In this document: positions 1-9,771 of the stretch, in pieces | How positions within the stretch are numbered: the first letter of the stretch is position 1 | Layout: the number at the start of each line of letters is the position of its first letter | Made by a program: the position numbers and the translations under genes | NCBI GenBank assembly: GCA_020186115.1 | Contig: WSYJ01000171.1 | Location: forward strand, 124,001 to 188,000 | Direction of reading: 5' to 3' | DNA length: 64,000 nucleotides | DNA from: Histomonas meleagridis | Lineage: Eukaryota > Parabasalia > Tritrichomonadida > Dientamoebidae | The notes under the pieces: model-generated | Databases searched by the model: none | What the model saw: only the letters and a program-made list of their open reading frames with translations | Told to the model about the DNA's origin: nothing

Positions 1-2
1 CC

Positions 3-71
3 AAGAGAATCAAGCAAATTAAGAAGATCTTTGCGGCTCGAAAGCAAAAATTCTTGGAACATGCTCTCTAA
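3..71 (+). CDS. C-terminal end of a basic protein (partial)
   Basis: The frame starting at base 3 is open from the window edge to a TAA at 69-71 and encodes 22 lysine/arginine-rich residues ending FLEHAL. The composition and codons such as GCG, GCT and CGA would suit a ribosomal or RNA-binding protein, but the family was not recognised. A second frame is also open across this short stretch, so the call is tentative. The stop lies about 30 nt from the 3' end of the convergent tRNA gene. Confidence 0.35.
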   Translation, partial: KRIKQIKKIFAARKQKFLEHAL

Positions 72-92
72 CCAGTTTCTGAAATAAAAAAT

Positions 93-99
93 AAAAAAA
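93..99 (-). terminator. RNA polymerase III T-run terminator
   Basis: Seven T residues on the minus strand directly follow the tRNA discriminator base, and a second T-run follows. This is the usual Pol III termination signal. Confidence 0.75.
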
Positions 100-181
100 C
101 GACACGAACCAGATTCGAACTGATGAGGGATAAACCCATGGGGACTCAAATCCCACGCCTTAACCACTCGGCCATCGTGCC
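100..181 (-). tRNA. tRNA-Ser(UGA)
   Basis: On the minus strand the acceptor arms GGCACGA and TCGTGTC pair over seven positions with one G-U, followed by a discriminator G. The D arm is GCCGAGTGGTTAAGGC. The anticodon loop TTTGAGT gives UGA. A long variable arm (GGG, short loop, CCC) and a T arm with loop TTCGAAT follow. The long variable arm and anticodon identify a type II serine tRNA. One pair next to the anticodon loop (A-C) is mismatched, and no intron is seen. Confidence 0.9.
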
Positions 182-388
182 ACTGAAAACAAAAAATTGT
201 TAATAAAATAAAATAAATAATGAAATGAAAGGAATTAAAAAAATATGAAACTCTAACCAATGAATCGAAAGGAAAAACACAAAACCATCATTGAAAGCAA
301 ATTGGTTATAGCCAATAAAAAACTTAATGTGATTTTAGAAAATCATAATTAAATGCATCCTTTATTAAGAGAAATTATACCAGAAATT

Positions 389-691
389 CTACTCAGTCAT
401 TGTTTCCTTGATGTTTGTGACTTCTGGGAATTCCTCTTGAAGACAAAGTAAAATTCCATTATGTAATGTCACACGTTTTGATGGGCATCCAGAGCAATGA
501 CCAAGCAGCGTAACACTGACAACACCATCTTTGTCAATTCCGTCAAACTGAATATCACCACCATCCATCTTAAGAACTGGTCTTATTTGTTCATCAATTA
601 CCTTTTTAATACCATCTTCAAGATCTTTTACTGACTTTGCGAAAAATCTTAAAAATGATAAGTTGTGACTTTTATTCACGAATGAAAGCAT
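389..691 (-). CDS. NifU-like (NFU) Fe-S scaffold protein, predicted hydrogenosomal
   Basis: The 100-residue protein is almost entirely a NifU C-terminal (NFU) domain. The family carries or transfers Fe-S clusters to apoproteins. The cluster-binding CxxC is visible in GHCSGCPS (Cys66 and Cys69), preceded by the typical MDGGDI stretch. The first 20 or so residues start MLSF and are rich in Ser, Phe and Arg with an LRFF segment. This resembles the short cleavable presequences of trichomonad hydrogenosomal matrix proteins, so import into hydrogenosomes is inferred. The start is the first ATG in frame, and no upstream ATG competes. Family assignment is secure; location rests on the presequence alone. 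Confidence 0.88.
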   Translation of the reverse strand: MLSFVNKSHNLSFLRFFAKSVKDLEDGIKKVIDEQIRPVLKMDGGDIQFDGIDKDGVVSVTLLGHCSGCPSKRVTLHNGILLCLQEEFPEVTNIKETMTE

Positions 692-1005
692 TTTTTTGGA
701 AAATTGGCCGAAGATACAAAACCGTTAAGAATTTAACGTTCACATCACCTTTAATCGTGTTACAAATTTGTAATTCGAATTCGTATTCGTTGTTCATGTT
801 TACAACAAGCTAAAGAAAAAAAAAATTGAAAATAAAATGTGTCTTTTCGAAGTTTTTCAAGAATGGAACTAAACAATTTTCATTGTTTGATCAAACTTTT
901 TAATTTAATACTCAAAAGATGTTAAACAATTTTATTCATGCTTGTGTACATATTCACAATTTAATCTTAAAAAACGGCTTAATATTAAATAACAAAAAAT
1001 AGTTT
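692..1005. other. Intergenic, no gene seen
   Basis: An AT-rich stretch between the NFU start and the end of ankyrin locus L1. It contains short TTAACG-type pieces near 720-740 but no convincing ORF or RNA gene. Confidence 0.5.
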
Positions 1006-1988
1006 TTATTCTTTTTCATTAAATAATTCTATAATATCTTTCTGTGCATATTCTTGTGCTAGAATAAGAGCAGTTCGAAAATTTTGTATTAAACACCAAA
1101 TATTATAATCAAACGAAAAATGAATTTTATCAAACATTCTACAAGATTATTAAATATCTTTAATGTTAACATCAATGCTTTCTTGTTTAAGAAGTAATTT
1201 TACTATTTCAATATGTCCGAATTCACAAGCAAACATTAAAGCTGATATGAAACATTATAAAATACTCCAAAAATATAATTAAAACATTAAATAATCAAAA
1301 TTAACATTAAGTAAAACATAATAACATTTTGTTTATTTATTTCTATATCTTTTTGGTTTAGAAGAGTTTGAACAATGTCTACATTTCCATTTTTCGATGT
1401 ATACATAAGAACTGTATCAAATATTTTGAATAAATTCCAAAAAATACATTCAGACTACAAATAACATAAATAAATATCAATTAAAACCATAAAACATCGC
1501 CTGCATTTATATCAATATCTCCTTTTTCAAGAAGTATTCGTACAATTTCATTATTTCCATTCATACAAGCACACATAAAAGCGTCACAAAATAATTTAAA
1601 CAAATTCCAAATATAAAATATAAACTATGAAATTAAAAAATATATTTCATTTCTAATAAAAATATCAATTCCTTTTTGTTGAAGAAGTAAAATAACAATA
1701 TCCAAATGACCTTTTTCACATGCTTTAATAAAAGCAGTATTAAAACATATAAAAAAATTCCAAAATTTAAAATCAAATTGCAAATCATTAAAAAATATAT
1801 CAAATTTTCTTAATAAATATCCAAAGAATTCAGATCAATTTCTTCTTTTTCAAGAAGTAATTTAACAATTTCGATGTTATTATTTTCGCATGCATTAATT
1901 AAAGCAGTTGTAAAACATAAAAACAAATTCCAAAAACAACAAAAAAACAAAAGAATACTAAATAAAACATCTTATATAACAAATATAT
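1006..1988 (-). repeat. Ankyrin module array of locus L1 (modules with about 80-nt spacers)
   Basis: Downstream of the L1 head ORF, five full ankyrin modules lie at 1819-1908, 1649-1738, 1496-1585, 1326-1415 and 1156-1245. Each is 90 nt, open, and reads as T/D-A-L/F ... IVKLLL ... IDIN. A capping module runs from 1074 to a TAA at 1006-1008, ending ELFNEKE. Spacers measure 80, 80, 63, 80, 80 and 81 nt from the head outward. They are AT-rich and most carry stops. On the minus strand they contain TTTGG near their 3' ends. Successive modules are in different frames. The array looks like the C-terminal half of the L1 protein, interrupted by spacers. Confidence 0.8.
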
Positions 1989-3560
1989 ATCTTTTGCATT
2001 TATATCAATCTCATTATTATCAAGAATATATTTTATTAATTCGATATTTTTCGATTGATTTGCATAAATTAAAATATTTTTTGGCATTTTAATTCTATTA
2101 ATAAAATGTTTCACAAGAAATATATTTCCAAGTTTTGCAGCTTTTATAATCATTGATTCATCTATTTTCATTTTCTTTTCTTCCAAAAATATAAGGATTT
2201 TATAATTATTACATTCGATACATTTATTACCTAATTCTTTTAAATCGAATTTTGTGATAATTTTATTTTCATATAAATATAAAAATAATTCATTTCGATG
2301 AAACTCAATAGCAGCTTCATATGAATCGACAAAAGGAACATTATTTTGTTCACAAAGATGAAATATCTCAAGATTTCCACCAGCAACAACATATTTTCCA
2401 ACTTTTTTTAAATTAACTTCATTTAATAACATAAATCTAAAACATTTAATAGAGCCAAAAAATGCGCAATATTGAATTAATGTAATTTCATCATTATTAA
2501 TGAAATCACATCTTTCATAGAGTGATGGTTCAATTGTTTGATTAAAATTGAAATTTGCTTGTGTAGCAATTTCTTGAAACTTACTGATATCATCGTTCCT
2601 AAGTGCATAAGCAATTTCATGTGTATTAGCTCCATCATGAATATATTCCTTATGTAATTTCCAATTATCTTCTTTTAATTTATTAAGATCATGTAAAAAC
2701 TTTTTGCCAAATTGCGTATTTCCAAAATATCCATAAAAATTTTTACATAAAAGTTCTAAATCTTCTTCTTTCATATGGTGTGAAAAATATATCATATATT
2801 TTTCTTTTGTGAAATATGGTTCAATTAACTTGTTTTCTACCATCATCTCTAAGATATAATCCGATTCTTTTGATTCCAAACTAAGTAAAAATAAATAAAA
2901 TATTTGAATTATTTTATGATTCGCAGGTAATTTGGTTTCAACTTCTTTTAAAAATGTTAAATATAAATTTGTGTTTTTCGAATTGGATATAAATAATGAA
3001 TAAAGAAGTTGACATGTTACAAGCGTAAATGAAAATGGATATGCTTCGTCAAACATTTCAGTTAATCGTTCTGCTGAATACTCGTGGTTTTCTTCATTAA
3101 CATCAAATATAATTTGTTCAATTGTTTGTAAATTTTGTATATTCTCTTCTTCATAAAGTGGATATTCATCAATCGATTCTTCCTCATTTGAAGTATCTTC
3201 TTCTTCATTAGATAACTTGTTTTCATTATTTGTTTCTTCTTCGTCATGATCATCTGAATTACAATTTTCTACTGTATCTATAAATTCATTTTCATTAACA
3301 CTTTCTTCTTTGGTGTTTGATTTTTCTTTGTTAGCTTCATCATTATCATTGTTTTGTTCTTCAATATTATGTTTATTTTTATTAGCATTTTCTGAAGCAT
3401 CTTGTGATATTGTTATTGGTTCATTTTCATGAACTGATTCCTCATGATGATTATCTAAAATAAAATTTTGAATTTCGGGTGTATCTTCACTTTCGTGATT
3501 ATGTTCCTCTTCATCATGATTCTCAGGAACAAAATTTTGTTTATCAGATGGGATGTTCAT
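1899..3560 (-). CDS. DUF3447/ankyrin head protein of locus L1
   Basis: The ATG-started ORF of 553 residues has three parts. Residues 1 to about 140 are very acidic, rich in Glu, Asn, Asp and His, and unique in the window. A helical region follows, similar to the other heads. The DUF3447-type ankyrin domain then includes EPSLYERCDF, a TLIQYCAFFGS segment and GKYVVAGGNLEIFHLCEQN. The last ankyrin repeat ends DINAKD at 1989; after that the ORF runs into the first 80-nt spacer, giving a hydrophobic tail up to a stop at 1899. That tail is probably not real protein if spacers are removed. A protein-interaction role is inferred from ankyrins in general; no specific function is known. It is more diverged than L3, L4, L5 and L7. 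Confidence 0.8.
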   Translation of the reverse strand: MNIPSDKQNFVPENHDEEEHNHESEDTPEIQNFILDNHHEESVHENEPITISQDASENANKNKHNIEEQNNDNDEANKEKSNTKEESVNENEFIDTVENCNSDDHDEEETNNENKLSNEEEDTSNEEESIDEYPLYEEENIQNLQTIEQIIFDVNEENHEYSAERLTEMFDEAYPFSFTLVTCQLLYSLFISNSKNTNLYLTFLKEVETKLPANHKIIQIFYLFLLSLESKESDYILEMMVENKLIEPYFTKEKYMIYFSHHMKEEDLELLCKNFYGYFGNTQFGKKFLHDLNKLKEDNWKLHKEYIHDGANTHEIAYALRNDDISKFQEIATQANFNFNQTIEPSLYERCDFINNDEITLIQYCAFFGSIKCFRFMLLNEVNLKKVGKYVVAGGNLEIFHLCEQNNVPFVDSYEAAIEFHRNELFLYLYENKIITKFDLKELGNKCIECNNYKILIFLEEKKMKIDESMIIKAAKLGNIFLVKHFINRIKMPKNILIYANQSKNIELIKYILDNNEIDINAKDIYLLYKMFYLVFFCFFVVFGICFYVLQLL

Positions 3561-4056
3561 TTGGTGTTTGGAAAATTTTAAGATTTAACCGTTGATGGGC
3601 AGAAATAAACGGCTTCATAAACGCATAAAGTGAAGTTATATAACGTACGGATTTTATGAATTTGAAGTCTTGATAACATTCATGAGACAATAATCAATTT
3701 TTATGGAAAATCTTCATTAGACATGTCACAAATCAATCTTTTGTATGATTATAGCACTATTCTATTTTAATCAATTTTTTTTAAATGAGAAAAATATTTC
3801 AAAATACTCAAAACATTTTAATATTGTAAAAAACAAATTCATTGATATTTTATGTGATTAAAAACTGGTTTATATCTTTGTTATTTAAAATTTTATAAGT
3901 TGTTAATCTGTATCTTCCAATATTATGTGAAATCTGGGAATTCATCAAAAGTGAAATAAAGCATTTAATTATACTTTTTGTATGAATAATTTCCGCAATT
4001 GAATAGAAAAAAACCTGCTGAATTCAAAGTTAACTTTTTCTGGGTGTTTCAGGTAG
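3561..4056. other. Intergenic promoter region between divergent genes
   Basis: Separates the L1 head (minus) from the kinase (plus), so it should hold both promoters. AT-rich, with TTAACCGTT-type pieces near 3585. No initiator could be fixed with confidence and no further gene is seen. Confidence 0.4.
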
Positions 4057-5412
4057 ATGAACATGAATTCACAACAAAAAATGGGAGAAAACATACAGTA
4101 CTCAGGATACTTACATGCACCTCGTGGTGTTTTTAAGTTCTGGAAAAGATTATATTGCGTTATCTCAGAAAACAATTTTATTGAATATTCCCAAAAAATA
4201 GGAAAAGAAAATTTTCGAATACCAATTGATAAGTTTTGCCAAATAAAAACATTTTCAGTTCATCGTAGACCTTATTGTTTTACAATAACAAATGGCTCAC
4301 AATCAATTTCATATCAAGTTAAAACAAAAAATGAACGTAATGACTGGGTAGACAAAATCAATGCCATCATAAATGAAACCATATCCCAAGAAAACAAAAT
4401 TCCAGTTACTCTTAATGATTTTGAAATCATTAAAGTCATAGGTCGTGGTTATTTTGGGAAAGTCTCACTTGTAAGGTTCAAGCGTAACAATAAGTTATAC
4501 GCTCTAAAATCAATGAGCAAAGCCAAACTTGTACAATACAATTATGTTGATCAGATTCTTAATGAACGTCAAGTTCTTATTCAAAACAATCATCCTTTCT
4601 TAGTTTCAGCACATTACGCATTCCAAACAGATTCAAAGATTTTTATTGTTCTAGACTATGTTCCTGGTGGTGAACTTTTCGAACGATTACGAAAAGAGAA
4701 TTGCTTTTCTGAACGACGCACAAAATTTTATGTTACAGAAGTCATTCTTGGACTTGAACATCTTCACAAGAATGGTGTAATTTATCGCGACATTAAACCA
4801 GAGAATATTCTGATAGATGAAGATGGACATATAAAAATTACAGATTTTGGCTTTGCTAAACCCAACATGAAAACTTTTACAGATACTACAACTACATTTT
4901 GTGGGACGCCAATATATTTAGCACCAGAAATTTGTCGTATGCAACCATATACTCGAAGTGTAGATTGGTGGGAACTTGGAGTTTTCATGTATGAGCTTCT
5001 TACTGGAGAACCACCATTCTTTAATCGAAACCCAGAAAGAGTTCAACAAAATATAATTAACAAACCTGTAAAGTGTCCAGATTACCTTAGTAAAGAAGTG
5101 GTGGATTTAATCAGTAAGTTATTAGAGAAAAACCCATTGAAAAGATTGGGAGCTGGACCAGATGATGCAGAAGAAATCAAAAGACATCCATTCTTCCAGG
5201 ATATAAGTTGGGATGACGTTCTACATAAAAGAGTTAAACCAATGTGGAAGCCAACAATTTATTATCAGACTGATACGTCAAACTTTGATAAAGAATTTAC
5301 ACAGGAACCAACAGGAGTGTCATTAGAAGACCCTGATTTGGTACCAACAGAAACACAGGAAGCTTTCGAAGGATTTACATGTGTTGCTGAAGATACAAAT
5401 GTAATTGATTAA
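4057..5412 (+). CDS. AKT/PKB-like AGC serine/threonine kinase with PH domain
   Basis: The 451 residues have AKT architecture: an N-terminal PH domain (about 15-108) for phosphoinositide recruitment, a kinase domain (about 122-380) and an AGC C-terminal tail. All catalytic landmarks are present: glycine loop GRGYFG (129-134), Lys151 in YALKSM, YRDIKPEN with Asp245, DFG at 263-265, activation loop with Thr280 in TFCGTP, and APE at 289-291. A hydrophobic motif FEGFT (437-441) lies near the end, as expected for PDK1/TORC2-type regulation. The kinase should therefore be active. Two in-frame ATGs (4057, 4063) are possible starts, and the choice hardly matters. A TOR kinase is encoded in the same window. 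Which AKT-like paralogue this is cannot be told. Confidence 0.92.
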   Translation: MNMNSQQKMGENIQYSGYLHAPRGVFKFWKRLYCVISENNFIEYSQKIGKENFRIPIDKFCQIKTFSVHRRPYCFTITNGSQSISYQVKTKNERNDWVDKINAIINETISQENKIPVTLNDFEIIKVIGRGYFGKVSLVRFKRNNKLYALKSMSKAKLVQYNYVDQILNERQVLIQNNHPFLVSAHYAFQTDSKIFIVLDYVPGGELFERLRKENCFSERRTKFYVTEVILGLEHLHKNGVIYRDIKPENILIDEDGHIKITDFGFAKPNMKTFTDTTTTFCGTPIYLAPEICRMQPYTRSVDWWELGVFMYELLTGEPPFFNRNPERVQQNIINKPVKCPDYLSKEVVDLISKLLEKNPLKRLGAGPDDAEEIKRHPFFQDISWDDVLHKRVKPMWKPTIYYQTDTSNFDKEFTQEPTGVSLEDPDLVPTETQEAFEGFTCVAEDTNVID

Positions 5413-5659
5413 GGACTTTATTACATAAATAAAATTTCATGAAATTATTAATTCTAAGTATATTAAAGGCAAAAAATTTTATTTAGAATTAGCTTTAAAT
5501 TCATCACACAAAAATGTAATGCTTAAGATTTTTCAGATGTTGTAACTTTATGATTTCTATATAATTTTTAAGATAATATAACTAAGTGCAGTATATTTAA
5601 TTTGAAGAAACTAGAAAATAATAATGAAATCAGAATTTTAATAAACAAATTATTAATAA

Positions 5660-6300
5660 AACAAACAAATATCTTTGTCAATTAATTCATTTCCTTTTTG
5701 ATCAAAAAGTAATTTGAAGATATTTATATTACCTCTTTCAGCTTACATTAGTGCGATTTTAAATAATTTTATAATTTTCAAATATAATTTTGTACTATCG
5801 AATTATTAGAACAGATTTTATGAGACATAAGTAAATATCTTTGATATTAACATCAATTCCTTCTGCTGGAAGCAATTGGACAATCACTATATGACATTTT
5901 TCAGATGATAAAATAAGCGCTTTTTTAGATATTTTGGATAATTTCCAAATATTATCTTGAAATTCCATATTATTAGAATGTATATCAAATGAAATAAATA
6001 TTTTTAGCATTAATATCAATTCCTCTCTGTTCAAGAAGTAATTTGTAATTTAACTATATCTATATGATCATATTCAACAGCAAACATAAATGCGATTTCA
6101 AAAAATTTTCATGATTTCCTGGTATTATATTGAAACATAAAACCTGCTAAAATAATATCAAATTCCTATAATAAATTTCTACAAAATTTTATGAATTCTT
6201 TTTTGTTCAAGAAGCAATTTCAGTATGTCCATTTTTAGATGCATCCATATGCTGGATTAATAATTTAAATATTTTCCAAATATTATTTTGAAATAAAAAA
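5660..6300 (-). pseudogene. Decayed ankyrin module array L2
   Basis: At least four ankyrin-like units on the minus strand have the same module/spacer layout as the other loci, but no head domain is nearby. One unit (around 5835-5920) is intact and reads ALILSSEKCHIVIVQLL. The unit near 6020-6110 has a 7-nt tandem duplication (AAATTAC) that breaks its frame. The unit near 5680-5755 has a TAA in the middle of its first helix. The unit near 6190-6260 lacks part of its helix region. This is true decay and is useful as a control for the open arrays. Confidence 0.7.
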
Positions 6301-6508
6301 TTATAAAAATTAAATCTTAATAAAAAAAACAAAAATTACGTTTATTGTACAAAAAACCTCAAAAACGCACTTGACACTTTCCTATTGCATTCACGACGAT
6401 CAATTGTCTCATCATTCACTTTTTAAATTATTTACTCAGAAATTGAATGGCCAGTTGAGTTCACAGCTTCCATCGAAAGTCGTTCTGCTTAGAAAGTTGC
6501 TAAACGTA

Positions 6509-7807
6509 ATGAGAAATACAAATCAAACATTTATAACACCAATTTCAAGTGATTATGAAGTGAAAAAGATGCAAGAAAAAGTAAATGGGAAAACAAACTT
6601 AAGATTTCTTTCTTGGCCTAATAATACAAATTCCCGTTTGACTTTTGAAGTAATAAAGCACGTTATTTGTTTAGATATGCATGGATTGAACTTGACATGG
6701 TTACCATCAGAAATTGGATTATGTGTAGACTTAGAAGTTCTTGATATTAGAGACAATTGTTTAACATTTCTACCTCCAGAACTTTCACAATGTTTAAAAC
6801 TCAAAACCCTTTTGTTTAGTGGCAATAATATTGAATATAAAACGCAAATGCAAGCCTTGATTGAACTTCGGAAATACAATCAAGCTTCTGCACAATCACC
6901 ACAAATGAAATGGACCACAACAGCAAGTTCAATTTCCATTATTTCATGGAATATAACAGCTCAGCAATATGCAATTCCAAGTAATTTTCCAAAATGTCCG
7001 TCACGTTATCTCAAATGGGAGCATCGAGCACAGTCATTTCTTAATAATATCACTAATCTAAAGCCCAGCTTATTGTGTGTTCAAGACATTGAAGAGGAAC
7101 AACTTTCTTTTATATCAGATCAAATGAGGACCATCGGCTACGGTTATGTATCGTCTTTTGCAAACCGCCCCAGAAAATATGGAGCACCCCGAACAGGCGT
7201 TGCCACTTTTTACTTAAAATCCAGAGCTGTTATTGAAAACAATGTATCTGTTTCATTCTCTGATTTACCCGAAAATGAAAACATATCAAAGCTTCAACTT
7301 ATTTCTAATGATGATGTATTTCAAATCTCTTATATTCGTTATCAAACAAAATCTTATATTTTAGTTAATGCAGGATTACATAATTGTAAATATGAACCTG
7401 AAGTATTATTATCTCAAGTTTATATGATTGCTGAACATATTGACTCACTGCAAAGCCAAGTTATCTTTTGTGGAAGTCTTGGATTCGAACCGAATTCTGA
7501 TGAAGACATATTACTCAAACATGGAAAAGATCCAAACAACAAATTTACACTTAAAAGAACATATAGAAATGCGTATGATGAACATTATGGTGATGTAGAA
7601 TTCACGAAATGGGATAACGAAGAATTTGCTGTCAACGATTATATATTCATCACGAATATGTTAAGTCCAATCGGACACTTAACACTGCCATCAAAAGACG
7701 AAGCGCTGAAGTATCATTACACTGCACCAAACGCTCAGTGGCCATCGTGCCATATGCCGATTGGAGCTGTTATCGAAACAAGGGCATTTCCAAATGAAAA
7801 TAATTAG
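6509..7807 (+). CDS. CCR4/CNOT6-like LRR plus EEP-nuclease-fold protein, probably inactive
   Basis: From the first in-frame ATG (6509) the protein has 432 residues; the frame is open upstream but without an ATG. Residues about 48-112 form short leucine-rich repeats (LDMHGLNLTWLP, LDIRDNCLTFLP, LLFSGNN). Residues about 140-425 are an endonuclease/exonuclease/phosphatase fold laid out as in CCR4, the deadenylase of the CCR4-NOT complex. Key motifs are altered: the LQEVE Glu reads Asp193 (VQDIE), GDFNS reads GSLGF (Ser323 and Gly325 for Asp and Asn), and SDH reads SCH (Cys414, His415 kept). It may be a scaffold-only CCR4-type subunit. Fold assignment is firm; loss of activity is inferred from by-eye alignment. 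Confidence 0.75.
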   Translation: MRNTNQTFITPISSDYEVKKMQEKVNGKTNLRFLSWPNNTNSRLTFEVIKHVICLDMHGLNLTWLPSEIGLCVDLEVLDIRDNCLTFLPPELSQCLKLKTLLFSGNNIEYKTQMQALIELRKYNQASAQSPQMKWTTTASSISIISWNITAQQYAIPSNFPKCPSRYLKWEHRAQSFLNNITNLKPSLLCVQDIEEEQLSFISDQMRTIGYGYVSSFANRPRKYGAPRTGVATFYLKSRAVIENNVSVSFSDLPENENISKLQLISNDDVFQISYIRYQTKSYILVNAGLHNCKYEPEVLLSQVYMIAEHIDSLQSQVIFCGSLGFEPNSDEDILLKHGKDPNNKFTLKRTYRNAYDEHYGDVEFTKWDNEEFAVNDYIFITNMLSPIGHLTLPSKDEALKYHYTAPNAQWPSCHMPIGAVIETRAFPNENN

Positions 7808-8238
7808 TACACTGTTGCATGTTTGTGAATAAATATATTTTAGAGGAAATTAAAATTTTGTGTTTCCATATATATATACAGTGTATCTGTACATTTTAAC
7901 ATATATTTGTATGTGCATTTATTAATGTTAAAAAGTATGAATACTTCTTTGATAGATTTTGAATAAATTACTTAATCTTCTGCTATTCGAAAAACAACAA
8001 AGGAATACAAGGAAAAAATTCCATTTGATACCTAACTAAACATAATATTATTATTTTTAATATATAAATATCCACGAATAGTCTTATTTCGGATTTATTT
8101 GTTAAAACTATGAATTGGATTTGAAGGTTATATTACTTTTATGTATCATGAAACATACAAAGAAAAAAACAATGAAACAAATTCATAAGTCTGATAAAAG
8201 TTTTATTAAATGTCTTATCTCGCATACTATTATAAATT
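7808..8238. other. Intergenic between convergent genes
   Basis: The 3' flanks of the CCR4-like and transporter genes. AT-rich, with a short TATATATATA run near 7870. Nothing else is supportable. Confidence 0.4.
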
Positions 8239-9255
8239 TCAAGCTCTATTTTCTTTATTTTCCTCTTCTAAGAATGGCTGTTTTTCTTCTTTTAACATTT
8301 GGCTTTGACTTGCCAAATCCAATTTCACCTTTGTGTAATAGAACACACCGATGAGTGCAATTACTATGCCCGATATTGCTCTGACGCATTGTGCTGTTGA
8401 TTCCCACTTCGATGGGAAGAAGATATATCCGAACACTAACAAAAGAACTGTTTTCGCATGTCCAACAACTTGATATGTAACACTCGATGTTTTCCCGATT
8501 AGTCCGAATGTAGCAATGTTGACGCCAACAGCAAATACGCACGTGCCAAGGATAAGAAGAACATCAGTTTTGTCGAATGACGCTGAAATAAACGTGTTCT
8601 CGCCGATGTTTTCGAGAAATGCTGAACAGATAACGCCAAATGCAAACTCCGATGGGATGACAGCAAGTTGGAGCTCAGGGCCGTTCAATTTGTATTCCTT
8701 TTGAAGTTCACCAGTCATCATTTGATTATGGGCAGTTGATACTACAGCAATAATTGCATATATGGTGCCAATAAGATTGACTTCAACATCTGATACAGAA
8801 AATAATGCAACACCAAAGAGTAAAATAGCTAATGAAATTACTTCACGAGCTGTATACTTAGCTTTGCCATTAATTGTGTTCCATATAAGCATGTATGGAA
8901 TACAACATAATTTGGACATTTGATAGAATCCAATGGAATTGCTTCCAAGATTGAAATTCATTGAAATAATTGATGTCATAACTAAAAAGGCTAGAAGTAC
9001 TCTTTTGAAGAAAGGAACAGACGTTGTTCTCCTGATGGCACCCATGCATGCCAAAACTTCGAGACCAATCCAAGTTGTCAAAAAATGAAATGTTGAAAGT
9101 GTTATTGTATATTTGCATGTAAGTCGAGTTTTAACAAGCTTCATGAGTAAGATTAGAGAAGTTGAAGAAAGAATACTTAGTGCAATCCATGCGACCACAG
9201 AGAATGATCCCATGGGTAAACTAAAGTTTAACAAAAGTGCCAAAAATTTGAACAT
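8239..9255 (-). CDS. SLC35E / nucleotide-sugar or sugar-phosphate transporter-like membrane protein
   Basis: The 338-residue hydrophobic protein has about ten predicted membrane spans and belongs by eye to the drug/metabolite transporter superfamily, triose-phosphate/nucleotide-sugar branch (SLC35E3-like). Supporting segments are the N-terminal WIALSILSS and LKVVKTRL-like region, SIGFYQMSKLCCIP in the middle, and the late SSVTYQVVGHAKTVLLLVFGYIFF helix, which matches the family's VTYN-VGHxK pattern. The C-terminal tail is short, charged and cytosolic-looking. Such proteins exchange nucleotide sugars in Golgi or ER, but the substrate cannot be read from sequence. The start is an ATG just after a short AT-rich leader. 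Confidence 0.75.
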   Translation of the reverse strand: MFKFLALLLNFSLPMGSFSVVAWIALSILSSTSLILLMKLVKTRLTCKYTITLSTFHFLTTWIGLEVLACMGAIRRTTSVPFFKRVLLAFLVMTSIISMNFNLGSNSIGFYQMSKLCCIPYMLIWNTINGKAKYTAREVISLAILLFGVALFSVSDVEVNLIGTIYAIIAVVSTAHNQMMTGELQKEYKLNGPELQLAVIPSEFAFGVICSAFLENIGENTFISASFDKTDVLLILGTCVFAVGVNIATFGLIGKTSSVTYQVVGHAKTVLLLVFGYIFFPSKWESTAQCVRAISGIVIALIGVFYYTKVKLDLASQSQMLKEEKQPFLEEENKENRA

Positions 9256-9771
9256 ATTTTGTATGCAGTGTAAACTTTTGAATAATTTGGAGGCGGAAAA
9301 CCAGCTTTCCGATTGTACTGATGGGAAGCATTACCGCAAATCTAATCATCTTCTTTTTATTTTAGCTAACGTGTTTTGTTGAATATTCAATTGTTATCTG
9401 TTAATAAAAATATTGAACAATCGATTCCAAATCAAACAAAGATACTGTAAGACATGAATATTTTAAATCAAGTTTGAAACTTCTGATTTCCTTAAAACAA
9501 CAGATGATACAATGGAAATCTTTTGTAAAACTTATGAGAAAATTGTAGAAAATTAAAAATGTTTATTTGTAATGATGGTTTATACTTGGGGGCACTCTCG
9601 TAGCATCAAATATATTAGTGTGTAATACAAATATTAGTTATCTACTATAATTAGTAAAATTTGAAAACTTACTTAAAATTTTGATATTTCAAAATGAAGT
9701 GAAATGCTCTCAAAATTGCTACCTGTTATGCATTGAAAAAGTTATCATCTAACCTGTAGGCAAAACACCAA
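9256..9771. other. Intergenic promoter region between divergent genes
   Basis: Lies between the transporter (minus) and the SCAMP-like gene (plus). No ORF of substance. The stretch just before the plus-strand ATG reads CACCAA, also seen before the L1 head ATG. Confidence 0.4.

Noticed and set aside
1899..2100. Hydrophobic C-terminal tail of the head ORF as a membrane anchor
   Set aside because: It is translation of the T-rich first spacer; similar but unrelated tails occur at the ends of other heads.
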